Of a DNA stretch of 64,000 nucleotides, positions 58,284 to 64,000 are shown in pieces (positions within the stretch are counted from its first letter, which is position 1; each line of letters begins with the position of its first letter). This stretch comes from Porodaedalea pini (Eukaryota; Basidiomycota; Agaricomycetes; Hymenochaetales; Hymenochaetaceae): assembly GCA_002794775.1 (NCBI GenBank), contig NBAY01000073.1, positions 147,018 through 211,017 on the forward strand, given 5' to 3'. Under the pieces are notes generated by a model. That model was given only the letters and a program-made list of their open reading frames with translations, was not told the origin of the DNA and searched no databases. A program made the translations under genes and the position numbers.

Positions 58284-59089
58284 CGATCTCACTTCTTCTA
58301 AACTCTTTGTTATCTCCTAACGACATTCTTGATCTTGAATTTATCCGCCCTCCCATCTATTCCACCGGATCTGTGACCAAACGTATACTGCTCTGTAGGT
58401 TAGAAGTTTTCTTGTTCATTGCTTTTCTCGTCTAGTACATTTTCGGGTTCAACCCCCGTTAACGTTATTCTGTCATCTCGGTCTCCCCTCATCCACTTGC
58501 AATATCCACCTATCCCATCTGCATCATTTTTTGCATCAACTGCATCATCCTTGCATCAACTGCATGTTTCTAGTAATACATTGTCAACGACGCTTAGCGA
58601 GTTGAAGGCCGGATACAGGCTCCTTGGAGTTATTTTACGATGTGTGTGTACCTCTGCAGAGCAAGATATCTTGGTACCAATGCGATTCACGAATAAATGA
58701 ATACATTGCTGTTTAGCTCGTGGCGCCATTGCCACCAACACTGAAAAAACCAGCCTTGAGAAGGGAAAATGATAGCAAGTCCCTCTGGTCAAATAAAATG
58801 CAGACTTGATGATGCCTCAAACTCGTTGTAATTCAAGGCTCGCGCATGTCCGCCTTCCTAGATATGAGCTTCTCTATAGATGAGATTCACTTTCTGCATG
58901 TGACACATTCTGCGGGGGATGACGAGACGAAGTGTTATCGTCTTCCTCAATTTGTTGGTAAAGTGAAGATATGCCGAGGTGACGTGCGACGTATGCATAA
59001 GCAGTGCCTCAAGGCAATATATATATAAACAGACATACTACGAAAGACATAAACTCGTACGAAGCGGAAGATATGTTGTGAAGGAGTGC
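58284..59089. other. Intergenic, about 0.8 kb, with a 20-bp near-tandem repeat
   Basis: It contains the 3' flank of the reductase gene and a direct repeat TTGCATCAACTGCATC at 58531 and 58551. No gene recognised. Confidence 0.5.
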
Positions 59090-59790
59090 ATGACCTGTCT
59101 CTGGACCTGCCGGACAAAGTACTGTAGAAGAGCCTTCGGGATCTGTTCCCTAACAGGGCGCTTTCCATATTTCTTCATCAGTGGATCAACTTTGTCTGTA
59201 AGCATCTCTGGGTATTCCCACCTCGAAAATATGATATCAAACCCGACCCCAGCGCAGTTGAGGAGCACTTGCATACGTAGATCCAGGATCTCAAACTGCA
59301 CTAAAAAAAGAGTCGTATTCCGGTGGACTCGAAACATTTCAGAGCTCAAGGAGCGACACGGAATCTGTGAGGTGTTAATTCACGCCTACTGTGCTGAATG
59401 CAAAGCGTAGGACTTACCGAGATTGATATTGTCTAGTTTCCTCGCAAGGTCATTTCTGTCCTCCTCCTCCTCCTCCTCCTCATTAATTAGGTCCCCTGTC
59501 CTTCCTTCCCCCTCAAACTTCCTAAGAATATCCAACATCCACCTCCCTTACTTACTGATGGTTAAGTATGATTTGCTGGTTCGAGTCTATATTGTTAGAA
59601 TGCCTCCGGACATCGCGCATGTCGGTCCGAACGAAAGCATGTCAAAGAGCAATACGACACGTTGCACGACGTACAGGGACATCGAGATACCTGGCTCTGG
59701 CGCCCGATATCGTAGATATATGATATTGAAGGTACAACGGAAAAGAACGAGAGAGCTGACTACAGTCTGCAGGTTGCTTTAGTTTCCATT
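59090..59790 (-). pseudogene. Decayed HIT-zinc-finger gene (ZNHIT2-like)
   Basis: On the minus strand, 59598–59688 reads as the second half of a HIT-type zinc finger (RCPCTSCNVSYCSLTC, then FRSDRHARCPEAF), immediately followed by a stop TAA (59595–59597). The first half (GARARY) is in another frame. Downstream, separated by stops, are RWMLDILRKFEGEGRTGDL, an acidic run and LARKLDNINL (about 59540–59410). Then comes DSVSLLEL–stop–NVSSPPEYDSFFSAV–stop (TGA at 59339–59341 and 59291–59293), and finally EMLTDKVDPLMKKYGKRPVR and IPKALL. This order (HIT finger, helix, acidic segment, LD…LW-type block, Pro-rich end) resembles ZNHIT2 proteins, which act with R2TP/RUVBL complexes. Multiple stops and frame changes mean it is very likely a relic; introns could explain some but not all of them. 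Confidence 0.55.
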
Positions 59791-60029
59791 GAGAACATAT
59801 TTGATGACTACACCACGCCAAGTTCAAACAGATGGCACAAACGCGAGTGTAGCAACAGATCTGACAGTGCGAGACTCAAAAGATGTGCCGCAAGCAGGCA
59901 TCAAGTCGAATGCAGCAGTCACTGCCAGGCGGTGTGAAATTCAAAGATGAACAATACACAAGAAGCACGTGGCAACCTATCACGTGCAGTAAAATCGCTA
60001 TTTCTGTAACTGGCTTGAAGTACCACGCG

Positions 60030-60053
60030 TTTTTTTTTTTTTTTTTTTTTTTT
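60030..60053. repeat. Poly-T tract, 24 bases
   Basis: An uninterrupted T run that ends 29 bases before the left inverted end of the MITE-like element. On the minus strand it would be a poly-A tail following the element. Confidence 0.95.
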
Positions 60054-60082
60054 CCATCAGATTGTGAAGTCGGGAAAGTCTA

Positions 60083-60416
60083 CTGTAAGTAAGTGAGCTG
60101 CCGCAACCGTAAAGCGAATGCTCGAACGGTTGGGTTGCTGCACGTAACGCATCGCGCGAGGGGCCGGTTGCCAGTGTAGCTATATTGTGATTGCAAAACA
60201 AACCCAGGAAAAGCAAAATTTATGATTTTTTCCCTTCAAACATCGTGCTCTGTCATTTGTTTTGACAGCGAATGCTGCGACTGTCAGACTTGAAATACAT
60301 TGAAGTTATCTACCAAAGGGAACTATATGCATGTGGTCTGGTTGCCGAAAACGGGTTGCGTCACGCGTACTCGGCCCCGGTTGCGTTTGCTGAGGGGGCA
60401 GCTCACTTACTTACAG
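60083..60416. mobile_element. MITE-like element with perfect 20-bp terminal inverted repeats
   Basis: The left end CTGTAAGTAAGTGAGCTGCC (60083–60102) is repeated exactly in inverse orientation at 60397–60416. The 334 bp between the outer ends have no transposase frame. The interior has a scattered GGTTGC/GTAACGC vocabulary arranged partly as further inverted words. Size and structure fit a nonautonomous DNA transposon; no convincing target-site duplication is visible (left flank AAGTCTA, right flank CAGCACA), so the precise ends may have eroded. Confidence 0.72.
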
Positions 60417-60519
60417 CAGCACATCTTAGAATCAGCGCACAGGCTATGCCGAAGCCTACCACAAGTAGGGACATGGATATTCCTTCACAAGTTCGTTCTG
60501 CTCCTCGACTCTAACCTCC

Positions 60520-61918
60520 ATGTGCATTGATAAACCACTAGTACTGGCACGGCCGCTGGCCTTCCTCTCATCATGCTCGATACTTATACTTTTCTCCAAC
60601 CTATCTGCGCTTGTTTATGCCGCAAATGTGACTGTTGACGACCAATTCGGAGACGAGCTTTCCGGCCTTTTGCCCGAATACTCCCCAGAAGGCAGCTGGT
60701 CTCAAGGGAATAACTGCTCGACTTGCGCTCTCCGTCCAGATCCAGCTAACGCCTTTCAAAACTCGTGGCACGACACGACTTTCTCTGCGGGCGGCTCGGA
60801 AAGGACCATCAGCGTCAACTTTACAGGTTCGTAACAACGTGCTGTCAGAACCATACTTGTAACTCAGACTTTTTAAACCAGGAGTTGCAGTCTATGCATT
60901 CTTCATCATCCCCGATGAGCCCCAAGGTCATGCTACAGTCGGGACCGACCTTATTTTTACTCTTGACGGCGAGCAGGCTGGTAACTACTCGCATTCACCC
61001 ACAGGCGGGGTCGACTTCCTCTACAACGTGCCGTGCTTCGTCAACGAGAACCTCGACAACAGTTCTCACGAACTCGTCGTATCGGCGGCAGCACCAGACA
61101 ACGGCTCCACGGCTGTTCTGTTCGACTATTTGATTTACACGTACGTTCTTCAAGTCAGATTATTTGACGGGCGCGAACCTTAACTCAGGGCTCAGGAACA
61201 CCAACAACAGCTCTCCATCAAACTCGAGCACCGGCGCATCTCCCGTCGCATCTCCCTCAGTCTCTTTGATTCATGCCAGCCATGTCTCAACCGGCGCGGT
61301 CGTCGGAGGAGTTATAGGCGGCGCTACAGCGGCAGTCCTTCTCTTGGTCCTGTTCCTCTACTACAGGAGGTCAAGGTCGAAACACATCACACCTGCAGGC
61401 TTACAGTCTCCAACGACCGAAGTATCTACAAGGGCTTCACAATGTAACTTCTTTCCGCCTCATGAAACTCCGTCTGAGTTTGAAGTACATCCCGCGGTGT
61501 TTGAGTGCGTTCCTGGGATTTAACTGGCGGAATAGATTTATGATATCGATCATCTCTTAATTTTCAGCGAGCCCAAGCCCGAGGACGTCAGCTCAACTTC
61601 GAGGCGGGATCCATACCTTCGCAGCACTGAGAAGCGGTCACTTTCTGCGCAGCAAGTAAGACTTTCTCATGCATATCATTGCCTTCACCATTTACATCTG
61701 CGTCTTTTTCCTATCACAGGACGTCCATGACTACGGGTATGACTGAAAACCGGCCAATTTCCGAACCCAGTACCTCCAGCAACAATACTACAGACATCGT
61801 CAGTCAAGTGGCCGCCTTACAGGCGACTGTGCTCTCGCTTCAGGAGCAGCAGATAAACTACCACCATTCGAACATCTCAGAAGTCGAAGAGCCGCCTGCA
61901 TATTCGAACGACCTGTGA
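60520..61918 (+). CDS. Secreted-ectodomain, single-pass membrane protein, function unknown
   Basis: The ATG 60520 opens a signal-peptide-like N-terminus (hydrophobic FLSSCSILILFSNLSALVYA, likely cleaved before ANVT). The ectodomain has several N-glycosylation sites (NVT, NCS, NFT, NYS, NSS, NNSS) and an NCSTCALRPDP motif, and looks like a beta-rich, galactose-binding-like fold of ~180 residues (VAVYAFFIIPDEP, HELVVSAAA, FDYLIYT). A Ser/Pro/Asn stalk precedes one transmembrane helix (VVGGVIGGATAAVLLLVLFLYY, about 61300–61365), a basic stop-transfer (RRSRSK) and a Ser/Thr-rich cytosolic tail with a short coiled coil (DIVSQVAALQATVLSLQEQQ) and a PPAYS motif. About five introns. This architecture is common and functionally uncharacterised in Agaricomycetes; a surface sensor or adhesion role is only a guess. 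Confidence 0.72.
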
Positions 61919-62727
61919 TGCGGAAAATTTCCATTCTGTTGCGCAATTATTGCCGGTACGTCGACAGAAAAAAAACTCGGTTCATCCTTCCCTTTCTCCC
62001 TTTTGCTTGGAGTTCTTCTACGGGAACATCGTGTCAAGTTCCTTAGTTCCTTAGTCGAGATGTTCTTGAGTACTGCATGTATGGATTGTGCTTCGAACTG
62101 CGCACATCTAATCAAACCTGTTCCCACATCCCGTATACCACTCAAACTTCAATTTCCTACCGGATGACAGTGGATCTGAAATAAACGAGACCACATGTAC
62201 AGCTGGAAAAATGGGTCGAAGGCTTAGAAATGGTACTGAATCGAGTTACAGTAGGAGCCTGAGAGTTATAGATAGATTCAGAATTAATTGCCTAACATGT
62301 GCGGCACACAATTCAGAACGAACACGACCTTGATTGAGCGCAGTCGTGAGTGTTGACAGAAGTTTGAAAATGTCGTTGAATTCCAGTTTTAGGATTCTCG
62401 ATTCAATACATTTGTGATCACGTGCATAACGTCAGGCTCAATCTAAGCCACATGTACACCGCCAACATACTTAAGAAAAATCAGGGCCAGACCGAGGTGT
62501 AATATTGCTAGTCAACAACAACGTATATCGTATAAAATCCAGTACATGTAGATGTAGCAAAAAAGGAGAGAGAAGGGAAAGAGAGAATAAAAATACACAT
62601 ATTTACATGTACCCGAACCCAAGATGCCAAAGCCAAAAGAAAAGAAAAGCTGCGAAGGAAAAAAGATGATGAGGCAAATCATAGGAACGAGGGAGAATAA
62701 ATCCACTCACTCCGAGATCCTTTCACC
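61919..62727. other. Intergenic between convergent genes, about 0.8 kb
   Basis: Both 3' flanks. AT-richer than the genes, with A-rich purine runs near 62560–62690. No gene recognised. Confidence 0.5.
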
Positions 62728-63865
62728 CTACGCACCGGTCATCGTAAACTTCTTCAGCATGGCCACCTTCTTACCGTCAACTCTTACGGAGATCTTCCCG
62801 GATGCACATCGGACGATCTTCGACTCGCGCTGCGCCTCCTCGTCATAGAAGCTCTCATTCCACGCGTCTGTCCAGAGCACACGCTCGAGTGCGGGCAGTT
62901 TAGCCGCAAGCATCTGGCTGAGCTTCGCCTCGCGCGCGCGTACGAGATCGGCGTTACTATAGCTTCGGATGCAGAACTTGCAGCGCGTGAAGTGCACGAT
63001 ATCGGCGCACTTGTGTCTGTCGAGGTGATTGTAACGGATGGCATTGATAGGGTCCTGGTCATCGAGCGAGATATGTAGCGAGAGGTATTTAAGACGCTGG
63101 AGCTTGCGGAGGCTGTTGATTAGGTCCGTCTGTTTGTGGGGCACACGTGATCAGCTATCGAGATTGAGATTGGGACTGAACTGAATTGTTCAGAAGTGGG
63201 GTAGAAAACTTACTGCGAACCGATCCCCGCCAACGCACATGGTGGGGATGTACGTGGGGTCCTCACGCCTCTTGAGTGGTTTCTCCGAGGAAAGACGCAG
63301 CTCCAGGAGGTTGGGAAAGTCAAGCGTGAGCGCGCGCCAGAAGACATCTTCGTACGTGAGGTCGAGGCGCACGAGGTTCTGTGAGACGAGAAAGGTCTGC
63401 AGACCGAGGAAGGCGAACTCGCGCTGCGCAAAGGAGAGCGAGAGCGACACGAGCTTCTCGCAGCGCGGCATGAACAGCAGATAATCAGCGAGCGTACTAT
63501 TACGCTCAATCATAATGTGTCTGCACGCGAATGTAAATGCGTAATGAGCGGTCTATGCGGTTGAAGCGGTGCGATGCGGGGTGTGGAGCAGAGCCATGTA
63601 CATACCTTACACGGTCGAACGGTAAACTGCTGTTCCACAAGATCTTCCCCGCATCGGCAACGTGTATGCTTCTGTCGCGCAGCGTCTCGCGAAGAGCTAC
63701 AACGAGCGTGCAAAATGCCTTGCATGCACCCTTGAAGCCGTCGATGAGCGTGAAGTCGTCCGCAGGCGGGAAGTAGACGTTGGTGCGCCACTCGCCCGAT
63801 GCAACGGCCTGCTTAAGGATGAAGAACCAAAGCTCATTGGGGAAGTAAATGGGCTGGATGGACAT
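62728..63865 (-). CDS. F-box-like protein, copy 3
   Basis: ATG 63863–63865 starts MSIQPIYFPNELWFFILKQA, the Pro-x-Glu-Leu-Trp F-box-like opening, then the family block DDFTLIDGFKGACKAFCTLV (compare DFDCVEGFAETSTAFKEIV in copy 1). Two introns (about 63525–63606 and 63135–63215) separate leucine-rich exons with CEKLVSLSLSFAQREFAFLG, QNLVRLDLTYEDVFWRALTL and FPNLLELRLSSEKP. The final exon has LKYLSLHISLDDQDP, a CKFC pair (HKCADIVHFTRCKFCIRSYS) comparable in position to CPLC in copy 1, KLPALERVLWTDAW and VDGKKVAMLKKFTMTGA, stop at 62728. Same design as copies 1 and 2 but on the opposite strand and 25 kb away. Confidence 0.7.
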
Positions 63866-64000
63866 CTGTCTGTTGGTGGATGGAGGAAAGCTGGAAGGAG
63901 TGCTGTGGTAGGAGAGTGAAGTGGGCAGACGAGGTCTGGGGGAGTGGCTGTCTTTGAGTGCTCGGCTACGGCTCGGCTACTCCAGATTGTGGGGTAGCCA

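Noticed and set aside
1..64000. CRISPR arrays, bacterial operons, rRNA, telomeric repeats
   Set aside because: No regularly spaced direct repeats, Shine-Dalgarno-led gene strings, rRNA blocks or TTAGGG arrays were seen; the genes are eukaryotic with spliceosomal introns.

Overview
The window reads as nuclear DNA of a filamentous basidiomycete, most likely an Agaricomycete. The basis is: genes broken by many 45–130 nt introns, intronless genes beside many-exon ones, short convergent and divergent spacers, lineage-expanded F-box-like and RBR ubiquitin-ligase genes, an RNase H-bearing non-LTR retrotransposon, and a C2H2 regulator of the Con7 type. No bacterial operon structure, rRNA, tRNA or CRISPR array was seen.

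Layout. 1–6.6 kb: the 3' part of a disordered, probably cell-cycle-regulated protein, then the INO80 subunit ARP8 (+) and a coiled-coil RING protein (-). 6.6–15.1 kb: a long gene-poor stretch with microsatellites, a poly-G tract and AT palindromes. 15.1–17.5 kb: a Con7-like transcription factor carrying an apparent one-base frameshift in a C8 tract. 17.5–24.2 kb: a second gene-poor stretch with poly-C/poly-G tracts. 24.2–34.1 kb: a compact housekeeping block with F-box/RCC1 protein (SAF1-like, +), ORC2 (-), exocyst SEC6 (+) and glutamine-dependent NAD synthetase (-), joined by short shared promoters or 3' spacers.

34.3–52 kb is an accessory block. It holds F-box-like gene 1, RBR ligase 1, F-box-like gene 2, a broken Smr-domain copy, an intact coiled-coil/Smr gene, a 6 kb inactivated LINE and RBR ligase 2. 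52.8–58.3 kb returns to housekeeping with an ELMO/CED-12 protein and methylenetetrahydrofolate reductase. 58.3–64 kb has a decayed HIT-zinc-finger gene (ZNHIT2-like), a 334 bp MITE-like element with perfect 20 bp inverted ends, a signal-peptide/single-TM protein and F-box-like gene 3 (-).

Most genes act independently: chromatin remodelling, replication origin, exocytosis, NAD and folate metabolism. The common theme of the accessory block is ubiquitin ligation and gene duplication: three related F-box-like genes, two related RBR genes and two related Smr genes, one of each of the latter pairs altered. Exon borders were placed by eye from splice consensus and protein-family continuity, and are less certain than gene identities.
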